A stretch of 64,000 nucleotides of DNA. Source: Lasiosphaeria ovina. Its lineage: Eukaryota > Ascomycota > Sordariomycetes > Sordariales > Lasiosphaeriaceae. The notes beneath the pieces are model-generated. The model was given only the letters and a program-made list of their open reading frames with translations, did no database searches and was not told the DNA's origin. Position 1 is the stretch's first letter, and the number at the start of each line of letters is the position of its first letter. Below, one piece after another: positions 21,168 to 33,400 of this stretch. The stretch lies in contig JAULSN010000005.1 in the NCBI GenBank assembly GCA_033439765.1, positions 3,611,001 through 3,675,000 of the forward strand, written 5' to 3'. A program made the position numbers and the translations under genes.

Positions 21168-24100
21168 CATCAGATCTCGATCTACCACCAATGAAAACGC
21201 AAAAGCTGCTGGCTGTTTTCCGCCGTCGCTTTACCATGACCGCTGCCTCGTGGCCAAGTGTCGAACTGGTTTGTTTGGATTACAGTTTGATACTGGAGGC
21301 TATCCTGATACCGAACAGATAACGAACAGGCTGCAAGATAGCGCAAACGCTATGCTTTTCTCGCGCTCTCAAACGTACTGGCCGTCTCCCGCTGTTTCGC
21401 GGTAGCTAGGGCTACCCACTCCGATTGACTCGGGGACCGAGGGTGCGTGATGGTGATCATGGTGGTCGCCGTGGCTGTCGTGGCTCCCGTGGGAGGAGCT
21501 GTCGTGGTGGTGGCTGGATTCGCTTTTCTTCTCTTTTTGGTGTTTACACTCCAATCCCGAAGTGTTTGTTGGCGTGGTACTTGGTAAAGATGAGAAAACA
21601 ACAAATAGACCGGCTAGTAGAGGTATTTTAGATGAGGCCTCAAGGATTATAGAATAGGGATGCAAGTAGATATTATAGGGAAAGCCCTTTACGGCGAGCC
21701 GTAAGATTGATTCTGAGGCCCTTTAGATCTTGGAAAGTCCCTCGCTAACAAACATTCAGGGATTGTATTGCATATTCCGTCAAGTAATTGCATGGACCGA
21801 TAAACCGCTGGGAAAGAATCTGGAGATGGCCAACACGTGCAGCACCTGTACTTCGTGGTCTGAAGCAGTTTGTACATGTCTGATCCAAGACTATCTCACG
21901 ACGCAAGCTCTTCTTCTCTTGCCTAGGTAGGTGACCGCAGAGGTAACACCCGTCATTCACTGGCTCAAACCGTAGTTGCAAATCGAGGGGCAGGCATCCG
22001 TTCGGCGGGTATGTCCGGACTGGACTAGCCACAGCTAGAACGTGTTCGGTCCCCGTCATCTTGTAGAGATGACCATGACAAGTAGCGTGATAGTTCGCAA
22101 CGCCTACTGTTTTTCTTTCGCTTTGTCAGTATCTCTATGGGCTATTCTTAGCTTAGAAGAGGGAGGTCGGTGAACCAGGCTTCATGTTTCTATCACTACC
22201 TACGCAGTGATAGCCTTTGCATGCTGTTTGTTTCCAACATTCATCCCCACCCTACGGAGCAAACAAGCCATGAAAACATGACAGCCGGAGAGTTAAAAAC
22301 ACACGTGTTGGAGTAATACCTGCCAGAACACGCAGGGTGGCATTTAGCCGCAGCGTGTGATACTCTTCTTGTGCGAAATCCGTCCGTGGGCACCGCAACC
22401 CCCTGAAATTTGCATGCGGGCTACCCAAAACTCAGGGCAGTTGTTCCGCAGTAGAAAGATAACTGCACACCTACCTCCCTACCTTAGGCAGGATGCATGC
22501 CCAACAGCAGACGAACAAGCGGATCCAATGTTGATGTCAACAAAAACCTTGTTGGCTGAAGGTGTTGCAGACACTACCTAAGGTGCCTTGGCGCAGACGC
22601 CTATCCCATCGCTCATCGGATGGAACGTTCATTCTGCAAAGAGCGACCAAACAGGAATCACCATGGCGGCGGCTTGTCCAGCCGGTATGGAGGGCTTTTC
22701 GAGACTGTCTGAGCATTTCTATTCCATGGTCGTGCCGTAAGCAAAACGACGACGGTGTTTGGAATCTGAGACTCAGCCCAGGTGATCGTCAGGGACTGGA
22801 GACCTAGCACTACGTAACAAGGCCTGGCCCGCAAAATATCCCGAACAACCCAACCTAGCCACATCAATGCCATCATCGCGGATATGCGTGTCGTGGACGC
22901 CAAACAATGTTTCCTGGGTTCGAAAATTAGTCGGCAATCGCTTCAAGAGGCTGGATAGCTTGCCGTCGCCGACATGCACGATGCCGTGAATGCAGGCGTC
23001 TAGCGAAGGGGCCTAGACTCTAGCCAAGCATTGCGGTGATGGCGAACCTGGAAAACGGCACGGAAGCGGAGAGATGGACCACACCACCAGTCTTTCTTGC
23101 CTTTTGGCCAATATCCGGATGCCTTGAAAAATAACTCGTCCCTGATCCATTCCTACCTGCTAGAGGCCTGCCGCGGTGCTGGCTGCATTGTAATATCGGT
23201 CGTCGTATGGCTTGCCTCCAGAGCTGCCAGCATACAACAGTTCTAGGCAGTCCAGGCACCGAATGGTTTGAGGCTGCGGTCTGTATGATTCGCGCGCTGC
23301 TAACGAAACGCCTCAAAGTTCTCCGTCAAGGCCCCCTGCCCAATGCGCCATACAATCTGACGCTGCACTCTGACTGCGGGCTTCCGAGGTGCCGGTGTTT
23401 TTTTTTCTCTTTGACAGGGCTTAGGGTTTGACAATCCCAAAATGCAAGTGCGATGATCGCTGGGAAACCCCCGGCGCATGAGATGCACTCCACAGAGCGA
23501 TGCTGCTCTGGGAAGTCGCGAGTGCTTGGGTGCTGGGTGCTTTAAGCAGATAGTGGCGCTAAAACAGTTCCAAAACGTCTCTCACAGATCCACCGACGTC
23601 CTCCATGCTACTACTGTGCGTACGAATATACCTGCTCAGGAGCTTAACGGTTGGTTCCATTGCCCTCCGACTCCCATCGTTGGGAGTACCTTACCTTGAC
23701 AGGCCACAGCAGTTCAGTGCTTAGCCCGCCAGCCTTTGTTGCACCTCTCGATGCCCGCTGCATCGTCGTACACGTATTCGCACTGCGCTGCCCCGTACAG
23801 CCCTATCTGACCTATCCGTCCCTATACGCAGTGCAGCGGCGGCATCGTCTTAAATCCCGGTCTTCCGAAGCCTGGCCAATCCCATCAATCAGAAATCATC
23901 AGATTGCTTGGTCGAGGCCCCGCCCACGACCTGGCGTAATACGCCTGTAGATAACAGAATACCTGAGTGCAGCAGGCCTCTCTCGCCGCGTCGCTTGGTA
24001 GCTGGCTACTGAGCCCCCTTGCCTTGGCCGCCAAGTCCGTTTCCGACTCACCCGGGCCCAAGCCTCTTTGGGAGCGTCGAGACTGGGAGGCGTCGAGCAC

Positions 24101-24425
24101 CAGACCACTGACAGCGCTTCCTGCCATTGCTCCACCCCTCGTCTTAGCATGCCCGTCTTGACGATCAAGGGCCCAGGAAACCAAGGCAGAGAAGCCCGAG
24201 CCATGTTCTGCCGGCCGACGTGAGGTGCGAGGCCCTTGTCAGCCAAACATCCACGCCTTCCGGGCTATTTTCCTTTTCCCTCTTTCTTCTTCCTTTACAA
24301 CCGCCGACCCTCTCCTCCTCGGACCGACTGGATTCGAATCCAACCCAATCGCAGTTTGAGGCCGCTCAAACATCCCACTTCCAATCTAGCCCGCCGCGAC
24401 GTCGACCGCCGCCGGTGCTGGGAAG
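21168..24425. other. Intergenic region, no confident gene
   Basis: Contains the 3' flank of cofactor B and the promoter of the RING gene. One His-rich minus-strand frame (21369-21665) is described as a finding. TAGG-type DNA occurs near 21924. Other frames are short and unrecognised. Confidence 0.5.
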
Positions 24426-26197
24426 ATGGCCTCGCTGCTGTGGATTTTGGCCACCGCCGCCCTCTCCGTCTTGCCTCCCGTCCATGCCGGCCCTGCGAGG
24501 ATTTTCCCCATGGACGAAGCCCCCGCGTGGCAGGCCGACTTCCAAATGACCCTCGAACTCTCGGCCCAGGAGGGCGGAGCCCAGGCCCTCACTTACACGA
24601 TATATCCGATGACCAAGAGCGTGGGGCTGAATGGGAGCGACGTCACCTTAAACGTGAGACACTATGGCTGGCTTGTGCGGTTGAGGCGCTCTCAAAACGC
24701 CAAAAGTTTTGCCCTGCTGACATATCGGTAGGCGATTGCGATACACGGAAACATGATCTCGGCCGATTGGGGCAACTACGACAGCCTGAGGAGCTCCGAC
24801 AACATCGCCTATCTATCGTGCGATCCGCCGAACGCGACTGATGTCCTCAACCTTTTCATGGACCCCAATCTGCCAGCGGCCAAACAGCCAGCCGCAATTG
24901 TGCTACACAGCGAGGAGGGGAATTGCTGCGGTCTCGAGGGCTCAGATCTGCCGTACACGTCCATTTTCACCATGGCATTCTCCGAGGAGGCTTCTGAAAC
25001 CATGAACTACACGGACACGGCCAGCGGCACTGTCCTGGCCGCCATCTCGGCCAACACCACGAGCGCAGCGCAGCCCGAAGCACAGAGCGGAAGCAACTCT
25101 GCTGTCGCCATGAGTATACTCTACAGCATCACGGGCCTCATCACGCTGCTGTTTCTTATCATCATTGCGACGGGCGCTCTCAGGGCGCATCGGTACCCGG
25201 AGCGATACGGTCCGCGGTCCGGCTACGGAGGGCGACCGAGGCAGAGTCGGGCCAAGGGTATTGCGCGGGCCGTGCTAGAGACGCTGCCCATTGTCAAGTT
25301 TGGAGACACGACCCCAGCCAAGGCGGATCCGGCTCTTGAGCTCGAACATCAGCCATCTAGGTCGTCCCATGACCCAGCAACTGGGACGAGGTTATCAGCT
25401 ATACCGGAAGAGACTCAACCGCCGCAGAAGCGCCAAAATGAGGCTGCTCTGGCTGCAGTTACGGAATCGCACTTGAATGTTACGGCAGCCTCAAGCCCCA
25501 GCGCCGACTTGAGCGCAACGAAAATTGACGAACATATACAAGGCGAGAATCACAGCCAGGATGATGAGCATCTCGGCTGCTCCATCTGCACCGAGGACTT
25601 CACTGTGGGCGAGGACGTCAGGGTCCTGCCGTGCGATCACAAGTTCCACCCGCCGTGCATTGATCCATGGTTGATCAATGTGTCTGGGACTTGCCCCCTT
25701 TGGTAAGTTGTGATTGATTTGATGTCTAATTTGCCGGTCGCTTAACTAACCCAACCCCTTAAAGCCGACTTGACCTCCGACCACAAGGTCAGGATGCGTT
25801 GGACACTATGGAGGACTCGGGCCAGTTGGCACCCCCTCTTGTAGGAGATCTAGCCGAGCCCGAGACTAGTAGCAATGGGGGAAGCACTACCCCACCGAGG
25901 AGAAGATCACGACTGCTCGATCTACACTCGTCACGCTTGCTCGATCTGCACCGATTACGGCATGCATCAGTGGAGGAGCGCATCGAGATTCTTAGACGAC
26001 ACCGGTCACAACAGCAACAAGCATCGGCTGCCTCAGAGCAGCAACAATCACCGGGGGACGGCGACGCCGAGGAACGAAGCCGCAGAGTAAGGCTGGCGGA
26101 TCGGCTACGAGAAAAATTCCGCATCCGCACCCGGACACAGTCTCCGAGCGCAACGCGTTCAGGCGAGGCCCCGCAGCCTGGGGAAACTTCATTATAA
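24426..26197 (+). CDS. Membrane-anchored RING-H2 E3 ubiquitin ligase
   Basis: Three exons: 24426-24653, 24732-25702 and 25765-26197, giving 543 aa. The introns have donors GTGAGA and GTAAGT, branches GCTGAC and AACTAAC, and acceptors GGTAG and TAAAG. The second splice rebuilds the last RING cysteine (CPL + C). Residues 1-21 are a signal peptide. A lumenal, protease-associated-like region with N-glycosylation sites follows. One membrane segment lies at about 200-225 ([18 protein letters not shown]). A cytosolic RING-H2 at about 359-402 reads [13 protein letters not shown] and CPLCR. The C-terminus is Arg/Gln-rich and probably coiled ([14 protein letters not shown]). The architecture matches PA-TM-RING ligases of the endomembrane system. 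The substrate is unknown. Confidence 0.9.
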
Positions 26198-27536
26198 CGA
26201 CTAAGTGCGCGAATTTGTTCGTCTCGCCTCGCCGATTCTAATTTGCCAGGATAATGATGTTGTAATGCTACGGTGAATATGGGCCGGGTAATCTTTTGGG
26301 GCGGGGCTCGAGACATTTTTGCAACTGGACTTGGATTTTTGCGGCTCTTGAGGGAACCGGATGGGATTGTTTGGGGACCACAGCGCGAACAAACGGGTAA
26401 CTAACCATGCAGGAACAAATGGGATAGTAGACTGGCGTTTTAGGGAAGAAAACGGGAGGGCAACGGGCTTTGCGTCTCGGTTGAGCATTTACACGGCGTT
26501 GAATTTTGGTATTATTGTTTGCAAGTCGACTGGCTGGACTAAGACTCAGACCTCGAACTAGCAATATCGGATTGGATCTGGGTGTCACGCCCAAGGAAGA
26601 CAACTCTGGGAGGTGGTTCTTTTGTGAGAACAGGGTCTTGAGCACTCGCTCACTTGCTGAGATGAGACGGAAGGACTTGACTGAAGTGGAATGATACGAA
26701 ACGATACCTGACTCGGTCGCCTTTATATAACGTACCTACTTCAGCGGACTAGCATAACTAGTATTTTAGACGATAGCTGTGCATATGAAAATTAGTATAT
26801 AATAAGTCTGGCGGTCCGAGTGGGTGTATGTATTTGTTGGTTGTGTTTGGTCTGGGTTACGGAGTATCATCTGTGGTCTTGATGCTTGCGGGATATAGTT
26901 GAGAACTAGAGTAGGTCAGAGACGAAAGTTCGTTTAGGGTATGGTACGATGGTAAAACAACAAATAAACAAACATGTAAGCAAGTAAGTGAGCAAATAGC
27001 AAGCAAAGGGACTAGTGTTTCTTCCAAACTGGCAATCTATCCAAATGGGAAACGGCTACGAGTGATAATACAATCCCTGAATGTTCGTTGGGTGCGGTAA
27101 TTGAGCAGATCTGGTAGTCGAGGAAAATAAGGACTACAATCCAATCACTGAATATTTGTTGGCGTAGTATCCGTGCTTGGGCAGAATGAAGATTATAGCA
27201 GATAGTAAACCAGCCAGGAAAAGCCTTGGATAGGTACCAGGGGGGGGAGCGACGGTAAGCTTCTAGGATTCAATAAAGGGATTCTAATAGCTACCTATTC
27301 CCTCCTTCTGCAAAAAAAAAACTCTCCTCCTTTACGGCGAGGAGTAACATAGTCCTCTGGGATGGGCCCCAAGACGAGATATCGTGGACCTTCACTTGGA
27401 GAAACGTTTTGGGGAGACGGGGAAGCCTCAATCAAGGGGCTGTCAGGCAGACCAATATATGTCTAGAGTTACGGCGATTTTGGCGGCAGTTGAATCTGCG
27501 TAAGAAAATATTTTAACAAATGACAATAGGAAAAAG

Positions 27537-27603
27537 GGACTCCTGTGCCGTCTGATAGCGCGCCCGGCTCCGGGTTCCTGGATTCGATTCCGACTCGGAC
27601 GAG
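27537..27603 (+). pseudogene. tRNA-Arg(CCG)-like remnant
   Basis: The stretch has the order of a tRNA: a D-arm-like GATAGCGCG, an anticodon-loop-like CTCCGGG, and a B-box-like GATTCGATTCC. The 3' side of the anticodon stem seems deleted, the T stem pairs poorly and the acceptor ends do not match each other. It resembles a broken tRNA-Arg(CCG) gene, but this is a weak call and chance similarity is possible. Confidence 0.35.
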
Positions 27604-28506
27604 CCGTTGTTCTGTTCTGTTCCGTTCTGTCCTCGAGCGGGTTTTCGCTAGGGTTATTTTGTGACATTCTGTGGGTCCCTCTCCCTCCCCTGAAAGCCGT
27701 GCATCCTTGCGTCGATCATACGGAAGGACCCCCCGGGGTGGGCTCGTGCACACCCCAACTATTTTGGGGGGGGGGGAGGGGCGGGAGACGGGAGAGCCCT
27801 GTGTGGGGACGAGAACCTGGTCCAGTCCAAGCAGAAAGGGAAATGATGCCAAAAGGGAAAAAAGCTTCGGTTGGTCTTTTCCTACCCCCCCACCACCAAC
27901 CACACATGGAAAGTGCAATTGCACAAGATCTTTTGATTTGTCTTTTTTTCTCTCGTTGGAAACACAAACGTGAACCATTTTTAAAAGTCCATTGTTTTTC
28001 TTTCGTTTGTCTTGGTGTTACTTCCACTCTTGATACGAGATACCTAAGGTAAGGTAGGTATCGGGTCCCCTGCGCCAATCGATCTTGGCCTACCTGGGCT
28101 TCAAGTATTGTATTGTCCCGGAGTAATAATCCGTGGGCGTACAAAGACCAATGCCAATGCCTCTCGCAAAGCAAGAACCGTGGGCTACAGCAGCAGTTCT
28201 TCCGAAGGCCAAAGCCGGGCTGGGTGGCACCCTCGCTATGGAGGCGCTTCTCTGGTGACCGGCTTGGCAAACACAAGCCATACACCGGTTTGCATGTCCC
28301 TTGCATCCGAACGTGGTGGGAGGGTGTTCAGAACGCAAGGTAATTGGGCGAGCTTGGCTGTACGTGTCCAATATTATCTACGTTCATAACGGAACTTCTG
28401 CCCGAGGTTTTTTAGCCTTTCGAGTCGCCCTGGAGCCCGGGACCTACCAATGTCTGGTGAGTTGTGACAGGTGGCCCAGCTCACATCCATTACGGCATGC
28501 GGCTCA

Positions 28507-28538
28507 AACACACACACACACACACACACGCACGCACA
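28507..28538. repeat. (AC)n dinucleotide microsatellite
   Basis: A nearly perfect CA repeat, ending in CACG variants. Confidence 0.9.
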
Positions 28539-30284
28539 CGGATCGGATCTGTGCCCCCCTGCGAACGTCTCGCCCTTCCCTCTCCCGGCGCCGCGGGTGA
28601 GCTTCGTTCGCTCTGGGACCAGTCTCCACTCCAGCCAGGCGCCCGTGACGGCTCCGTCGTGAGAAATCAAGATAAAACGGCAGCTCATCTCAACGGCCTC
28701 GGCGGCACTTCTTGGACGTCGGATTTGCCTATTACGCCTATCCAGAATGGCGTGCCCCAGTGGGGAAGTCGGGCTGGCCGCATCATGCCTGGTAGCACAT
28801 CCAGATCCAAGCTGGATCCGGAAATAGGGAGGGCGCTGGGGGGAGAAGAGGGAGAACCCGGCAAGGCGTTTATTAGACCGGCCCAGTCCAGACGTGGTAC
28901 AGCCCTCCGACCTTGCTCTCGTGTCGGTTGCACGACGGCTCTGGCTAGTCGACTAGTCCCAACAGGGGCATGAGCGGATCCGGCAAGGTCGAGCTCCATT
29001 CGACGGGCTGCCAGCAGCTGAGATCGGTGTCCTACCCTTTCCCAGCCCCGGATCGGATCGGTCTTGATGTCATTCATATAGCCTCACCAACCTACGGCCG
29101 GTATTGGTCCGCACCCTTTCGCAGTCCCCTGGCCTGGGTTTCTGGGCCAAGGAGAGACTACGTATTCATGTTGCTGCGTATTGTCCGGGTTCGCAGCTCG
29201 GGCCTGTCCCTGGGCGCCGTGTTCTTGGCCTTCAGCTCCCCCAGTATCGAGAGTGGGTTTCCTGCTTTTCGTGAGAGGCGCTTTTGCGAGCCCTGCGACT
29301 GGCTCGGCACATTGAGTATGTACGCCAAAAAGCTGGTGCGTCCAACCTCGAGCCTGCCCTCCTCCGCAGCCCGCACTAGCTCGCCTCTTGCAGCCGCTGA
29401 CGAGGGCAGAGTGGTCTCGGAATCCGCTCCCCTGATTCGACCGCGCGCCTTCTTAGCCAAACGCCACCGTCTCTCTTTTTTTGCCATGTCGCCCGCCGGT
29501 CCCAGTTCTCCAGTTGTGCAGTCTCGCCCCGGCTGAACTGGGCTCCAAGGCGCCGTTCGTCGAATAATGGGTCGTCGAGAAAACTACTGACCGCCGTCTG
29601 GGGCTGCGTGTGGTTGTACGGCAGCGACAAGTGGCGCGCCGGCATGCCGAGAAATCCAGTCGCTTTCACTCGCTGCTTTCCCTTGTCTCGTTCAAGACTT
29701 GCTAGCAGGTCGAGCGTCGACAGAAATGGAAGCCGTTGGTGCTGTGATGCTCCTTCATGGATGTGTGTGTGGCTGCCCGAAGCAGGGACGACCCTTCCAG
29801 TAGTCTGGAAGCAGTCCGTCTCGTGTTCTCTTCCAATGTTTTATTTCCCCTCTCTTTCCTGCCCCCCCCCCCCGGGCGAGAGACTACCTTAACTACCTAC
29901 CGTATCTACGGCGAGCGGCTCGGGGCCGTTCTTGTGCCCCATTTGCCCATATCCCGTTGTCTTTGCCACGCCGGGCCTTCTCAGCCAGTCTGGCGCTGTA
30001 CCTACCTGCCTACCTCCCCACCAGCCGGCACTCTCTCAAGGACCAAACCCACCTCTCCTACCTGCCTGCATGCAACCCTCCCTAAGTATATAGAAAATAT
30101 CTCGGTCCACCTGGGCTACTCTGCGCCTCCGTGGTCGACTTCTATCCTCTCTCTCGTCTTGGCCTTGTTTGAATGGCAGCAGCATCTGGCCGCCCTCCTA
30201 AACCCTTCCCCAGCTATACCTCGGCGTCCACCATCCAACCCCCCCCCCCTCTGCTCTTTTTCTTGATGGACGCCCGCAGAGACC

Positions 30285-32962
30285 ATGGATCTGCTGCCTG
30301 TCCGCCGCCAGCTAACCGCCGAGGCCATGGACGGAGAGGTTCGGTATCAAGAGCCGCTGTCTGGCATGGTCGTTAGCGTCGTCCTGGTTATGATCTCGCT
30401 CGTCATAATCTCTTCCTTCCTGAGTGAGAACCCGTCACCTTCCCCTTTGCCATGTTGCCTTTTGAGTGAGGCGTGAGCGTGTTTTGCTGGCTTCAACACC
30501 TTTCTGTCTACACGATTTGGCGGAAAAAAACTAACCCGACGGGCTCGTGTGCGGCGCGGCGACGACAGCGCAGAGGTTTCTGGCCGTTAAGGCCTGGTCC
30601 AGACTCCCCTTTGTGCAGTGGCGTATGTTATACTCCCTCTTCCGTTTTGTGATTTTCGAGATGTGTTTGTAGGGAGAGAATTTGTTTACGAGCTCTCGGC
30701 ATTCTTTATACGCAGTCGTCTTCGCCATCTACTCGGACTCGTTCCTCTTCGTCTTCGCCACGGCCATCCTCCAGTTCGCCTTTGGCGTCGACCACTCCAT
30801 CTCCGTCTGCGAGTCGGCCATCCTGCTCTGTCTCGCGTGCTATGTGACCACCAAGGTGCGTGTCTGTTACCACGACAAGTCGTTGCCGGAATAGGGGGGA
30901 ATCATGCTGACGAAGCCGGGCCTGCAGATCGTGCGTATCTTTCTCACTCTGTCGTTCCACGCCGTCTGGGTCGCTGGAGGGGTGAGGAGTGGTTGTAGCT
31001 AACCGGCCCATCTTCTAACGCGTAGCTAATCTACATGTTCCTGGTCGAGAAAGTTGTAAGGCCCCCTTATAATCCAAGGCGGAGACATATGCCGTGAAGT
31101 ATGCAACTGACGCCGTGGGGACCGCCAGCACATCATCCGCTCGAGCAGCCAGAGGCCGCGGCTGCACTCGAAACTTTACATATTCAATGCGTTTGGCATG
31201 ATCGGTCAGTCCCGCACTGTCTGTCGGGCTTTGGCTGGCTGCCCGCCGTGCACTGCAGACTGACTGTGGATTAGGGGTATACTGCATCGTGGTCGTCATC
31301 AACTTCATCTAGTATGTCGGGGCGTGTCGTATTCCTGTTGTCACTTCTTGCTTGACCCAGGAGAGGAACCAACACACTGACACCTAACCAGCCGTATCAC
31401 GAGGGTGGACAACGGCCAGTGCATTATCGGCATGAAGAAGCTGGCCATGATACCCCTGATCGCGTTCGATCTCCTGGTCAACGTGAGTCTGATATCGTTG
31501 CAGCTTACACGTCCGGCATGCTGATACCCGCCTCGGCAGGTCTACCTCACCATCTTGTTCCTCATCCCGCTCTCCAGTAAGCTGCCCATCTAGCCCCCAT
31601 CGTCCTTCCTTCCGTCTGCCAGCGAGGACGTCGCGCTGACAGCCCGTGCAGAACTGTACTCGTTCAAGAACTTCCAGCAGACACGCGGCAGCCGACGACT
31701 GAAGACGGTGGCCATGAGGACCTTTGTCGGATCCATCTGCACCCTTACTAGTAGCATCGCGTGCGTGCTCCCCGTTCTCCCTCGTGTGCACCTCTCGGCT
31801 GACCACCGCTGTGAGACGAGCAGCAACTTGTCTGTTCTGATGGCCCTCGACGGCGAGCCGGGGTGGGTGTGTCTAATGTGTTGCAATAGCGACAGTGAGT
31901 CGCGCCCCCCTTGACAGTTAAACACACACGCACCCGTTATACTTACAAGCCTTGCCCCCCACAGTCCTCTTCAGCGCCGCAGTCATCCAATGGGTCACCT
32001 CGCGGGACGGGGCATCATCAACATCCAACGACTCAACGTCACTGTCGCAGCCGCGGAGCTACACCGGCGAGGAGCTAGCGCTGGCAGGCGGCGCCAGCAG
32101 GCGAAGCAGCGTCGGCGGCGGGGGCCTGCGCAGCAGCAAGACGAGGCAGGCCAAGCAGCAGGAACTCGCTGGCGACGGCGGCACGCTGTCGTCTCGGCGG
32201 CGCAGCGTCATCGTCAACAACAACCCTCAAAGGATCAACACTACTACCAGCAACGGCAGGCGCAGGAGCACCACCACAGCAGCAGGGACCCCCACGACCG
32301 CCCCTCCCAAGCAGGCCCTGGCCATGACCACTCTCGCCCCGGCCCGCAGTACCGAGGCCATCATCGACGACCCGGGCGACATGTCGGTCGACGACGACGA
32401 CGACGGCAAGTCGGGCAAAATTGCCACCACCGCCGGGCCGTCGCCGTCCAGCTCGCGGACGCTGCCGTTTTCTTCACAGGCAGCAACAGCGGCAGTAACA
32501 ATGCGCGCAGGGGTCACGCAACAACACCAACACCGCGACGGAGACAAAAGCGAAAGCAGCGACAGTGATGACAACGACACCGGAACACACCTCCCGCGCC
32601 CACCGCCGCCCGTGGCGTTACCGCCGGCGTCCGAGGTGCTAGTGCACGTGGACTACGGGTCGAGCCTGAGCCGGGGCGACGGCGTGGGCGGGGCGGGGGG
32701 CATGCGTCTGGGGAACAGCATCGTGATCGGCGCCGGGTCTGGACCTGGGCCTGGACCTGGACCTGGGATTGGGATTGGGATTGCGAGCAGTGGCGGGAAT
32801 GGAGGAGGGATACAGCAGCAGCAGCAGCAGACGCAGCAGCTGCTGCGTGACCAACATCAACATCAGAACCAGAATCAGCAGCACCAGCGGCGGACGCGGT
32901 CTTCGCCGTGGAAATATAGTGTCGGCGGTGGTGGTGGCGGTGCTGACGATGGTGCGCTCTAG
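30285..32962 (+). CDS. Fungal seven-helix integral membrane protein, 12 exons
   Basis: I rebuilt 12 exons: 30285-30423, 30569-30622, 30716-30855, 30928-30930 (3 nt), 31026-31055, 31129-31204, 31275-31311, 31392-31482, 31540-31576, 31652-31760, 31824-31894 and 31965-32962. They give 594 aa, with every phase consistent and good donor and acceptor sites. The N-terminal half has seven hydrophobic helices, for example MVVSVVLVMISLVIISSFL, WLVFAIYSDSFLFVFATAIL, MIGVYCIVVVINFIY and IPLIAFDLLVNVYLTILFL. Short conserved loops include HIIRSSSQRPRLHSKLY and NGQCIIGMKKLA. The last exon is a cytosolic tail of about 300 aa, low-complexity and rich in Ser, Thr, Gln and Gly. The family is fungal and lacks a defined role. 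The GPCR-like topology is suggestive only. It converges with the next gene, 438 bp apart. Confidence 0.85.
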
Positions 32963-32983
32963 TTCAGGTTCTAGAGAGAAGAA

Positions 32984-33014
<31 letters not shown>

Positions 33015-33400
33015 AAAGGGGTGGACGACGGAAGACGAGAGAACCTGGTGTTTGGGCCAGAAATATGGCAGATAGGTACCTTGGCAGGTTCTCTATCCAC
33101 CTCGGACAGCCTGGCTGAGCTCGTTCTCCTATTTCCAGTCCTGCTTATCTGCGCGCGTGCATGCATTACAGGAGATTCATCTGGGGACCTATTTCCTTAC
33201 TTTGGTCAATCGTCAGAGGTATGAACATTCCAATAGCGGGAGGGCGTGTTTAAATTAGAATAAAGGGGCTGGCTATTGGTGATTTTAAAATGGGCCAAAC
33301 ATATCGTAACCCTAGTTAATAGCTTCCATTAGACATTTATATCATATATACTTCCATCAAATATAACTGACACTCAACGACACAGCCAAGATTTTCCCCT
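32963..33400. other. Intergenic region between convergent 3' ends
   Basis: A (GA)n stretch at about 32988-33014 follows the stop codon of the seven-helix gene. The rest is AT-rich 3' flank for both genes. Nothing else is seen. Confidence 0.6.

Larger units (their letters stand above)
26198..30284. other. Intergenic region without a confident gene
   Basis: About 26700-27500 is AT-richer and lacks good frames. A tRNA-like remnant is at 27537-27603. A 188-codon ATG frame at 28970-29536 has no recognised domain and looks like chance. An (AC)n array lies at 28507-28538, a C-run near 29864 and TAGG/CCTA-rich DNA near 28045 and 29885-30065. The last part is the promoter of the seven-helix gene. Confidence 0.45.

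Noticed and set aside
24322..24345. B-box-like GGATTCGAATCC upstream of the RING gene
   Set aside because: It is a perfect palindrome without acceptor, D or anticodon arms, so not a tRNA.
28970..29536. 188-codon ATG frame on the plus strand
   Set aside because: No domain, signal peptide or family motif, and no similarity I recognise. Kept only as a possible orphan.
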